DNA of 64,000 nt from Symsagittifera roscoffensis. Taxonomy: Eukaryota > Xenacoelomorpha > Acoela > Convolutidae. Below the pieces are notes generated by a model, which had not been told where the DNA came from, searched no databases, and saw only the letters and a list, made by a program, of their open reading frames with translations. This document shows positions 11,470 to 23,100 of this stretch, piece by piece (within the stretch, counting starts at the first letter, position 1; every line of letters starts with the position of its first letter). The DNA is taken from NCBI RefSeq assembly GCF_963678635.1, contig NC_087070.1:47783467-47847466 (forward strand), given 5' to 3'. The position numbers were made by a program, and so were the translations under genes.

Positions 11470-12417
11470 GGCATCAAAACTGTTCATGTATACATCTTTC
11501 ATTTATTGCATAAGACTGCTACTTTTCAAAATTTCTCCGCTATGACTTCGTTGCTCACTCATATAAAAGGCAATTTCAGATTTTCATTGTTGATTCTCAA
11601 ATTTACAAGAAGTTAATAATGCATTGCAAACTTAGAAAAAAGTCATGTTAAATATTTCATATGCTTTAGTTTATTTATAACAGATGCAGGTCAATCAATT
11701 TAACATTACTGGTGTAATATTTACAGTTCAATATGCTCATTCGATCATTTCGTTTCGAGCAAATGGTTCAAAATTATATTTTCAGCCGACAGAAGCGTTT
11801 ACTTAGGAAATCGTCACATTTTTCCAGACGTGAGGCGACAATTAGTAGGAGACCAAAAAGCGACGATTTGAAGCAGAGCAATTCTTGATTATATTAGTAT
11901 TAAAAAGAATATTCCAAATATATAAGTAAGTCAAAATAAAATAAATTATCAATGCACAGCAACCTAACAGCCATGCTTTAGCGTGTGTGGTATTTAATAT
12001 GAAAAGTTTCGTGGAACTACTAAGCAAGGAATATTGATTCGCTCGCAGTTTAATTGTCTGGCAAAGGATCTTGAATTTTCCCTGTTCTACTTGTGACCAA
12101 TTGTCGCCTTCAAAGAATTGTCGCCATGCCAATTTTTTAATGCCGGTTATGAAAATACTCCGGTTTCTGGTTCTTTTTTGGCTTAAAAATCTGTCGCACT
12201 GGCATATTCTTGCAAAACACATACCAAATATGTCTCGAGTAAATTTAGTTTCTCCGTATTTATTTGAATGCGCGCGCCCCCATTTCTCGATTTCAAAATC
12301 ATCATTTTTGGAGTCGAAGGCCAATTTAATGAAAACAAAAAATCCTTAGAAAACTGATAGCAATGATTAGTATACTTTTTCCTTAAAACCGCCTCTATGC
12401 GTCAGTATTTTTAAGAG
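11470..12417. other. Formin 3' flank; unrecognised 160-codon ORF
   Basis: A - strand open frame of 160 codons (12324-11842) starts just past the formin stop. It has mixed polar sequence then a hydrophobic stretch (LLGCCALIIYFILTYLYIW). I recognise no family, and a + strand ORF overlaps it. It may be 3' UTR or chance, so I do not call a gene. Confidence 0.3.
12259..12264 (-). promoter_or_regulatory. Possible formin polyadenylation signal
   Basis: AATAAA on the - strand about 155 nt past the formin stop codon. The hexamer is common by chance in AT-rich DNA, so this is only a candidate. Confidence 0.3.
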
Positions 12418-13441
12418 TTAATCAATAGTTTGCATTCCCTTTATCTTCTCCTGCATTTCATCATTGACGTTGGCTCTGGCGAATCTTCGTCCAGTCTCGT
12501 TGCCAAATATAGGGTCGGCTATCATTCTTCCCGTGAGGCATAAGTCCCTTAGAAACTTGTTAACGACCGAGAAAAACTGTGCGGGGTCCGTGGCTCGATC
12601 CTGCGCGAAAAGCTTCATAAGTCTATCATAAGACTGTGTAAGCTCCTCTACTTTTGCATCTAGGGACGTTATCATGCAATGACATTCGACGCTCAACACA
12701 GCTTCAGTCTTTTCGATGAAACTTCGGCTTTTTTCGTCAGTTTTAGCGCATCCTTCTTTCATGCGTTTAATGCAACCACGAGCATCGTTGAACATAATCG
12801 TCATTTTTCGGACTTCGGCAGTCAAGCTAGCGAACAAATCTTTTGACTTTCGTGTCTGTTTTTCGCTTTGAGGCGCCAACACCTCAACACCCGACAACTG
12901 GAGTTCCGACAACTTATGCAGAAGATCTGGGTCCTGTCTCCGGATAATAGCTACTAAGCTATGTAACAAGGTATAATCCGGTTTGACTGTACTCTTGGTT
13001 TGAGATAAATTGGGAAGGGTTTCGACCAGGGAAAACGCCAGAACACGATCTTTATGATTTTTCTCGTTGATGAAATTGATCAATTTTAGACAATGTTTTA
13101 AAACTCTTTTGAACTCGTCGTTGTTTTCCAAATCAAAGCAAAGTTTGATAACTTTTGTCAAATTCGTTTCGACTAGTTGGCCTTGTTCTTCTATTTCATT
13201 GATGGTTTTCAGAACTTCTAACTTCTCTTTATAGTGGGTGTCTTTACATAGATTGGACATTTGTCGAAAAGTTATCGGCGTCGTTTCATCGAGATTGTTT
13301 CCGTGTAAATTGAATACGTCGATATCGAGCTGCGTCGGCTGCAGGAAATTCAGTTCCGAAATAAGAGTAGCTTGATTTGTTTTGTCTTTGATGTTGAAAA
13401 ATTCCATAAAGACGTCGCTTGTTGGTGAAAACTTGTGCTGT
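12418..13441 (-). CDS. Formin exon 5, C-terminal FH2
   Basis: Encodes 341 codons including TAA. The acceptor is TTTGTTTAG|ACAGCAC, phase 2, completing the lysine begun in exon 4. FH2 landmarks: the ELNFLQPTQLDIDVFNL region, the LKHCLKLINFINEKN segment where other formins have GNYMNxG, TKSTVKPDYTLLHSLV (classic TKST...TLLH), and DPDLL. A helical coiled region follows to the end. Confidence 0.85.
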
Positions 13442-16400
13442 CTAAACAAAAGGGTACAGAAATTTTATCAAAATGTTGCCTATCTTTATACTTTCCAGCT
13501 TTATTTCCATGTTATCAAAAAAAAAAAATTCAGACTAAAATTACACAATAATTAAGCCATCGTTTTGCTCAAAACTTTGAAAACCAGAAGTTGTTTATTG
13601 CCTTGTAAGTAGCAAAAAAATTTACGACCACAGTTTTTTTTTTTTCAATTGAAGGAGACCAATTTTTGTTTTCAGAATTGAGAATTAAAATTTGCAATTA
13701 CCGTCTGATTGTTTATTTTACGTACTGGCCCAGCGGCGGATCTAGGATTTTCTCGAAGGGGGGGGGTCAGATTTTTCGAACATTCTGTTGACCTTTTTTT
13801 TAAGTCGACCAATTTGGTTTTCGGAGCTCTCCCGAAGCACTAAAAAGTCCTGTTTTGCCCAAAATTTCTGCGCCGTAGGCAAAAATTGAAAAAAAAAACA
13901 GGCCAAAATCGAAAACCTGCCCCCCCCCCAAACCGCCCCTGCACTAGTCCCTTGATCATTCAATCAACAATAGAATTAGCAAAAAAAACTAAACTTCTTT
14001 TGTTTTCGTTGAAAGACGGTTTTTTCGTTGAAAGACGGTTTCTCATGAGAAACTACAGCTGTAATACGTAGTTTTTCCCTGTGATTGGAATTAACAGCAA
14101 AAATGTTATCAGATCGCTTGAATGCTAAAAAAAATAGAGGCGGCAAGCATTTGTTATACTCACTTGAAGAACATTTCAAGACGTTGTGCTCGTGGTCCGC
14201 CAATTGAGTAACCGCCAAACTTGTTCTCAATCTGCCGAGCTCTCGACTGCTGACTGTTGTCGCTTCCGTCCACTGCAGCCGCTGCGGCGGGCAAGACCGG
14301 TGCCTCTTTTTTCTTTTGGTTGCTTTTCAATGCAAACAACGTGACTATCTCGTCTTTTTCTGATTCGTCAATATCTCCGCCAATCACGTTGTTGTTGCAT
14401 TCGGTATCCCATATTGCATTTTTTAACGCGATCGAATCTTTATGTATTGGCCTAACTTGTATTGTCTTTAGTTGCGGGGGTTTACTTTTGAGTCTCCCCC
14501 AGAACCCCCCAGGAGAGGGAGGAGGTGGGGGTGCACTGATCGGTGGTGGAGGAGCAACCGGCTTTTTAACTCCAGATGTCCGATTTGGAGTGCCCCTTTG
14601 GACTTCTTGTTGAGGGCATTCAGATTTCACTAAGTTTTCGGATGAGTTGGTAACTTGATTCCGTTCTGGTTTTGGCATTACACTGTGTCGTTGGCTTAAA
14701 TCTCTTTCCAACTTGTGTTTGAAAAATTGTTTTTTGGCTTCAACAGACGCGTAGTCTGGAAGTTCATGATCCAAATCACTACATTTTGGGTCTTCGGAAC
14801 TGAAAGTTATTTCCGGTATTCCAGATGTCCCTTCATTGCTCGTGTTTACCGCCAAAGTCCCGCTTCCATCTTCATTTGTACAGTTTGCTTCGAGTGTCAC
14901 GTCAGGTTTCGAACTCTCAAGGTCAGCAACTGAAAAAGAAATTTTCTACCTTTTTTCGAAAAAAAATGAACCAAGTGAAAACACTTACTTGGATTGTGTA
15001 GTTTTTGTGTTAATTTTTCTCCGGAAAACGTCTTAGAATATGATCACAATCAAGTTATACTTTTTTTCGCAGCGTGACTATTGATTGCTTTTAAAGTTTA
15101 ATTTACTAATTTAATTTCTTTTACTAAATGGAGGGCAACTTACGCTCTCATAACAGAAGTTTTTTGGCTCAAAATTTTCAGTGATTTTTAGTTTCGGTTT
15201 TTTTAAGTTTTAGAGATTTTCTTGCGGAATAAAAGTTTACCTAGTGGCTCAGTTTTCTCTACTTGGGTTAGTTTTATGAAAAAAACCTCAGTTGCTAAAA
15301 ATATTAATTTTTGAAAAGTTTTAGCGTGCTATATCCCCCTCCTAAATAAAAACAAAAATTAAAAACTGTTTCAAAAATCAAGTCACTCATGTTTTTTTTT
15401 TGCTTTTCTCGAGTTCATTACATTTCCTGTTAAGTATATGTTCAGGTGTCTCCTTATTTCAACGTGCTTGATTAGTGTTTTTTGTCGAAAAAAAAATCAT
15501 GAATCAAAGAAAGTGGAAACATTATCAAAAGAAATGGCAAACTAGGCTCATGATGTTTACCTGATAGAACTTGCAGGACTTCAACTACTTCTTGTGGCTT
15601 TTTTTCCCAGACTTTAGAATCAACGTTTGGATTTTCAGTAACCGCATCATTCGACGCTCGTAGATCTGAAACAAAAACTACTTATTTTTTTAATCTTTCA
15701 ATTTTTTTCCTACCTTTTTTTAGATTTTTCGACAAACTCTCATTAGTTTTCTTTTTTGCAAAAAAAAAATAAAGATGCGAGATGTCAAACTTAATTAGCC
15801 AAACTAAATTTAACTAGCCAAATTAAAAGCCAAAAGTTAGATGTAGGCTTGATGATCCTTACTTTTTACCGTATAGTGAAAGTTAAAGACTAGTATGTAA
15901 CTTGGTATTCACTTATAAATACGATAAGTAGACGAGCAAACAAATGACCTATATCGAAACTGTTCGAGTCTTGAAAAACTTAGTTCCTCCGCTGGCGAAA
16001 ATCATACGACGGTACCAATATGGCTGACCGCCCAAAAGGAAACTAAGGAAGCTGACTTTTTGAAACTCATAAGACAAAAACTAGAGATGACTCGACCCGG
16101 ACTTGCAAAAATTCTGAACCCTCGAAATCCCTGCCTTAAGTTATAACGGTTCCCGGAAGTGCAAATAACCCTATTAGAGATCGGTAAATTGCGGTTGGAA
16201 CGGTACTAAAATTTATTATGTTATGAGGGAAGCCTAATTTTGGAAACCCATACCTCCTAGACCCTTACTTCGGGCGTTATGCCGTAAGCAAGTAATCCCC
16301 ACCCCGACTGCCGGCATGGTTCTCTGCTCCCGTTGAGCGCAAGAGCCAAAAATTTGGGATATGATAGACAGTGACGGTATGATGAGCCAAACCCGGCGGT

Positions 16401-17164
16401 TTGACCGGAAGTTATTAGCATTTGGGAAAAACAGCCCTTAAACCGGAAATAGGTAATTTACGCAAAACAATGAGCGAGGGCTTTTTAGTTTTAGGGCAGC
16501 AGTAGACATTATACACAAACCCCGAAAAATGTTTCCTTGTGAGAAAAACCCCTCAGGTGATTCTTTCAGGTGTTGAAAACCTTTCCCAAAAAAAGTGATT
16601 ACGGACCTTGGAAATGGGACTTACGAAGTACTAATGGAATATGGATGAAACTGGGCAGGCAGGACTCTCTTGGTATTCTGAACCCAAATATGGAAGATTT
16701 ACCTCTGGTGACTCCGGGTGATCTTTAATTGACCTTCAGGCGTTTATGACCGACAAGGCGTAGAAATCCCCGGGATTAACACCAGAAACTTAGTTAGAGA
16801 TAACTATAAAGAACTTGGATTATAGAACTAGTGTCGACAGAGGAAAAATTCAGTTGAAAACTAGCGAAAAGAGGACCATAGTATATGTCAAGACTTGTAC
16901 GGAAGATCATAACTGTAACTATAACTAAAACTCAAATATAGAAACATGGCGAAAAAATTACGGGTAGTTTTTGTCTAGACAGAAAAGAAATAGCTACTTG
17001 TGAGGCAGTTGTGTTCTCGTATTATGAGACTTAATTGATCCGGAAAAAGGAACCTTAAAAGAAAAATGATCCGTAGAGACACTATTAATTTAGCAGATCG
17101 AACTGAGTATTTGTGTGGAATTAATGAGTGTAATTCGTTAATTAGGGTTCTCCAGAAAGAGAGG

Positions 17165-17196
<32 letters not shown>

Positions 17197-20100
17197 ATCG
17201 TTTAATTGAGTTGGCTGGAAGTTAAGTTGTAAATAGGCAATTGTGTTGATTCATCGCTGACCCTTTCCTTCGATTAGGTTATTAGAGTATTTTCTGCCCA
17301 CTTTGAGCCTTCTTTATTAGAATTTATGTTTTTGAATATAATCGCAACTGGAAATTTCTGCGATTGTGAGATCGGATGAGATACAATTAAAAGCAGTGCA
17401 AAAGGAGCAAGTAACATAATACAGTACATCACAATTGACTCCAACTTAAACTACTCGGGATTGAGTATAGTAGTGAGTCACGGTCGCCATCTGAAATCAC
17501 TACCCATGGAACCACTTTGCGGTCTCGTTAAGAGGGAGTGAGAGAGAGAGAGAGAAAAAGAGAAAAGAAATCAAGAGGAACAATCCCCTGAATCTACACT
17601 GAAATTTGTAATTTTAGTTGCTCAAATGAAAAACTAAGTATTGTGGTTCTTTGCGAAGGGTGACTCTCCACTTTTAGTTCAGAAAACTAAATTATTGTAA
17701 AATTTCCCGGAACTTTTCTTTGCAGCTCTAATCACGACATAAAGGGTTCTTTTGACAACCATTAAAATGGTATAGTAAGCTCGTGAAAAAATTAGGTCAA
17801 GTCGGCGTACAAAAATGGTTACAACGCTGAAAAGCTTATAAAATTGTTCAACAACGATGCCCCGATATTTCGGACAAAGGTATTTCAGCCACTTTGAAAT
17901 TGAGACATTTCGGCCGAATGATTTAAGCCAATTAACTTTTCCAGAAATAGCTCATAATTTGCCGAATACAAAGGGCATTGGCAAATAGTATACGATTGAT
18001 TGTGGCTAATCTAGTGTTTTCAGATGTCTCAAATTGAAATTGGTAGAAATGTCTCATTTTTAGACCGGCTGAAAAATCTGTAATTTGGCTTAAAAAATCA
18101 ATATGATTTTGTTTGAAGTGTCTCTGCCCAAAATGTCTCAACACATCAAAAAGATAGGTTTGAAATGATGAAATTAAGAAAATGAATATTTTGATTAGAA
18201 AGACAGATCGACTTTTTTTTAAAAATGATTGGCTGTTATCACGAGCATTGAGTCAAAATGGAAATATGCACAAAACATAAATGAAATGACAAATCAAACC
18301 GCATTTTGGCTCATTTTCTTGAAACTTTTGCGGCAAAAACGTTAAAATAGAAAAAAAAATTAAAACGGCAAGAAAGGAAAAGCTTACCAAATTAATAAAA
18401 CTGCTTCGTTTTGACCTGTCGTATGTTACTGTCTGGCCTTTATGAGCAGTATCGATAAAAATTTTCCTTTTAAACTTTCATAATTTAGGGGGGGGGTATA
18501 ACCGAAAAGACTCTGTCCTGCCACCACTTGGCGGATTTGGTCATCAGTTTTTAAAGCTCGGATCTCTAATGCAGTTAGAGAGTTCAGTTTATTGAATCTT
18601 TTGATACCGCAAAGAATAACGTAACCCATGTGGTAACCACCCCTATAAAGAACTGGATCAATAGTTCAGCATATGCTATTTCCCCCTTCTGCAATAGTGG
18701 GATAGTTGAAGGAGATCCAGTTTGTAACAGCTGTAATAAATCCAGCATTTCAAAAAGAGCAAACCAATCAATTTACTTAGATTATTAAGTTGGTCAAGCG
18801 GCGAAGCATGAACCGAATCTGCATTACAAAAATCAAAATTGAAATGCAAAACATCCTTCCCAAATTTTTGCGAAACTGTTTGCTGCGAATCCTCTCAAAT
18901 CTTCAAAGATAGGATGATTATGAGTTTGACATCTCAAAAATTGTTCATATGGGCCTACAAACCATCTAATTTTTTTTCCGTTTGTGTGTGCTGTTCTGTT
19001 TCCTCGGGAGAATCAACGGTAACGACTGGTGGTGGAATACAATCTTGTTCTGAAATATAAAGTGACACAGTTTTAGTTTTTGCCTGTTGTTCCGACTTTC
19101 AAACTAAGTGACGGAATATTTGTGCTCTGGGTGAATTTTTCTCCAGACAGGTATCGACTTTTTAACTAACAGCTTTTGTTGAATTTTTTACGTCTTATTC
19201 AAAGGCATTGTTGTCCTGAGCTCAAAATTAAAAAGATTTTTATCTGTGATTTTTTCGTAAAACTACGGGGGTTTAAAGATTGAGACACTTAACGCGCAAT
19301 ATGTTTCTTGCTATTAACGCGAAGTAAGCGGAAATTTAATTCGTCTTAGATATCTTTCAAAATTGGTTAAGGCAGGCTGTGTTTCATGAATGATACTTTA
19401 CTAGGAGTGAAAACTATCAGTTTGTTCTTTACATCGCGTGTGGGGGGATCGTTTTTAAATAACTTCAAATTTTAAGTTTTTTCTTTTTTATTAATAGGCC
19501 AAACTCATTGTTTTGTGAACTGTGAGCGGATTCCGCAACAAAGACGCTCTTTTTGTTCTTCTTTTGCACCGTCATTTTCTGTCATCAATTGTTTATAAAA
19601 ACAAACACTGCTCCATAGGGAACATTCAGGAGTTCACCCTAATACGAGCAGTCTAGTTAAGTTTTGGTTCAGAGCGCAACAAGACTGCTCGTGTATCAGA
19701 GCAAAGCCCTGAATGTTCCGACTGTCTTCTAATTCATTTCTAATAGTTTTTGGGAAAATAAAAATTTGAAAACCTTTAAATTTTGGACAAAATTAAGGTG
19801 TAAAATTTTGAGCCGTAAAAAATTTACGCGACCGATTAGCTATCCTCTAATCAATTTGGAACGATTTTGCTGTGCGGGATAATTCGCCACACATAAATAA
19901 TTCGCGTTACGGTCACAGCATCGGTAATAAACTCCTCAAAGCGCGCATAATTTACTACAGAACATTGCCAGTTTGGCAATTTTCAAACGCCCAGATCTTT
20001 ACAAAAAAACGCTTAGAGGTGAAATAGCTTTTTATATTTAAACTCAAGAAGTCAATATCTTCAATGTGGATAAACAAGTTTTGTTGAAAATCCTTACTTC

Positions 20101-23100
20101 GATCGGCGAAAACTGACCGAACAAAAATAAATATTCGAGTATAAACTTTCCGTTTTTTTTTCGAAAGTCGGAACAATAAAAAAGCATTGACCTGATTGAA
20201 ATGCACTGACAAAGCTGTTTTCAATTAAACAATTTTTCGAGCTCCTTTTTGTACTTGTCCAGACTGCTTTTGTACTTTTGCTAAAAACCACTGTTACTCA
20301 CGGACTTGAGAAAAAAAACTGTTGAAACTTTTTCAATATAATATTTTTTTCAGGCCTGTCAAATTTGTTTTCCGAGCTCTTCAAAAAGACCGCAAGGATC
20401 ATCTTAGCCACAAGTGTTTGAGCCACAGGCAATGATCTAGAAAAACAGCCGAGTGCTTTTCAGGCATTTTTTGGAAGGTTTTGATAGAAAAGTTTTGGAG
20501 CGCGCTCTCCCTGAGAATTTAATTTCTTTAAAAACACCGCAGTAATCATTTTTGCCAAAAAAAAATTTTCGCCACAGGCAAATTTTTAGAAAAAACACAA
20601 GTGCTTTTTTGTGCACGTTTTGAAAAAATTGATCAAAAAATGTCAAACAACTGACCAAAAATGCATTTTTTTTGGCGCGCGTTTCTTTTCAAAAGTGCCT
20701 TTAGAAAAAATTTAGGATCAACCGGCCGAAAACGGATGTCGTAAGATAGGACCAAAAGGGTACCCTATGTTAGGCAATGCTGGGATTCCCTTCTTTATAA
20801 GGTTATATTAGAAAAATATGTTTCTTCATTTCACAAATGATAACCAACCGGAGCTTTTTTCATTTTTTAGTGATCATACCGACAGTTTTGGTTAATTGAG
20901 AAAAAAATTTTTGATTGGTTTTTTGTTTTATTGAAATTGCATACCGCTATGTTCTTAAGGTATGAACTGCTAATTGTTGAATCCGTATGGATAGATAATG
21001 TCGAGCTTGAGAGAGAGAAGTTAAAACAACAAGTTAATGTTAACGTTTATTTACGTTCTGAACCATAGTTCTCTTGGAACGCCCGTCTCGTCCTTGCTAT
21101 CAAGGTCAATCGACCAGTACACATTAACGTTATATAATTTCAAAACATAAATGATACATAAATACATAATAAATTTTATATGGAGTTTTATCTATCCATG
21201 TTGGATGACATTCCCCCTCCTCGGGAAAAAAGATAAAGTTTTTAATTGAGTTTTTAAGTCCCTGTGGAACTGTTTGGTCTGGTTATTCATTTCTCTCCTC
21301 TTGTTTCCGCGGTGTTGTTATCGATGTTGTCATCTATTGTTCCGTGCTCTTCTTCATTATTCGGTTGTTTGTCTGCTTGTTCTTGCTTTTTCTCTATGTC
21401 CTTCGTGTTTACGCAAAATATGTCGCCATTTTCCATCGTTTCCTCTTTTGCTTCCGCTGGTGAAGTTAGATCTATCTCATTGTTTGTGGTGCTTGGCTTG
21501 TGTTTTGGCTAATAGCCTGTATAAATTGCACACAAGTCTTTTATTGTGGAGTTTTTTTCCGAAAACTCCATTTCCTGAATCAGAAATTTGAGGCTTGCCC
21601 AGTCTTGTTTCGATTTTTCTGGTGGTGAATCAATTTCAAATTGTTTTTTATCCCGGTTGCACTCTTGATCTGTATTGTGCTGATTGGGATGGGGTTACCT
21701 CGTGCTGTCGCTAATGTCGCCTCTCGGTTTCTTGTCGACTTTCTTGTTGCTGTTGCAGGTGGTGTATTCTTCTGATTTTGTCGTTTTGGTGATGGTGAGG
21801 TGGTCTCCTCCGATGTTGACGACGAATCATCTTCTTTTTCTGAGTTATTGTTTGGTATCTGTTCAATCTCCGTTTGGAGACTCATCTCTGGTGGTGTTTG
21901 TATTTTTCTTACTGGTTTTCCTCCAGTCCGCTTTCCTGTCGCTTTTCTTTTTGTGGGACTGGCTTGTGCTCTGGCTCTGTGCTGACTTCTCTTGGATTGT
22001 TAGTTTAATTGGTAGCCCCATTGTGGTGTCCTCCTTGAACATGGGATGTTGTGGAGCTTGTGGATCTTTAATGTCTAAAAAACGTAAGCATGTCCCTGTT
22101 CTCCGTGTGTGTTTATAAGCAACATAGTCACTTAAACGAGAAGGTGTGCATTGTCCGTATATTACCGGGTGAGGAACAAATGCTGTTCCGCTATTTCTTA
22201 GTAACCTCGGTTGTTTGCCAATAAATTGTACCCAAGCAGTGCATGGTGTGTAGGTTAGATATTTTTCATCTATGGTCTTATATTTTTGTTCAAATGTTTT
22301 TGGGTTTTTAACTTACTTTGCTAACCGGATAGTTTTTAGGGCCACTTGTTCTATGCGTTATTCGATATTTTGTCGTTTGTTTGTTGCACTCCCTTATGTC
22401 TTATGTTAAGTTTTTTCTCAACTAGTTCTATAGGTTTTGAATATGCAACTGTTTCTGGCTGTATTGGTGATTGCCTGTTTGTGAGCGTCCTTGGTAGTGA
22501 TTGATGTGTGACTTTAGGCGCTGATCCCTTCTTTCGGTTTTGCACTTCATCCTCCGACCATCACTCGAGGTCATGCATAACTTCTGCTGGGAGAGGTGGC
22601 TTTGTAAAATTCTTTCGATCTAAACAGGAATGTTTTGCGCTCTCCCAGTTTAGGTTGTTAGGTGAGCTATTTGTGGCTATGTTCGACAGTGGGGTATTTG
22701 GTTTTCTACCCAAATGTGCCTCAAAAGGGGAAAATTTTGTGACACCCTGTGGTGTGAATCTTAGTGTTTTTATTATTCTGCGACATCCGAAGCTAGCTTC
22801 TATGGTGTATTTGATTGTCTATTTTCATTACTGCTAAGCTACGTTTAATCGTTTGAATCGTTCTTTCAACAACCCACCCCTATGGCTCTGTGATCATCTA
22901 CGGGTGCGAAAAGTAGTTTTATTTTGTTTGTCTGACAGAAAATTTGGAATTTTCCGCCCTAAATGTTTGAGCTTGATCGCACCTTAATCTTCTTGGTACC
23001 CCGTTGTTAGAGATATATCTTTGCATGAACTTGATTGCAATATCTGCTGTTGTATTTGATACAACTTTTGCTGTCGGGAACTTTGACCACTTATCTATCG

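Larger units (their letters stand above)
15666..18962 (-). other. Formin intron 2 with solo LTR
   Basis: A 3.3-kb intron. It holds a diverged LTR (15842-17598) with AG-repeat tracts. From 17600 to 18960 I see no gene. A 67-codon ORF near 18426-18629 and its upstream frame match nothing I know. Confidence 0.55.

Noticed and set aside
11842-12324. 160-codon - strand ORF downstream of the formin
   Set aside because: No recognisable domain, overlapped by a + strand ORF, and placed where the formin 3' UTR is expected.
14257-14613. 118-codon + strand ORF with Ala and Gly runs
   Set aside because: It is the antisense shadow of the formin FH1 exon.
18426-18629. 67-codon - strand ORF in formin intron 2, with some protein-like sequence
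   Set aside because: No family recognised and no splice-compatible place in the formin, whose neighbouring exons already join in phase.
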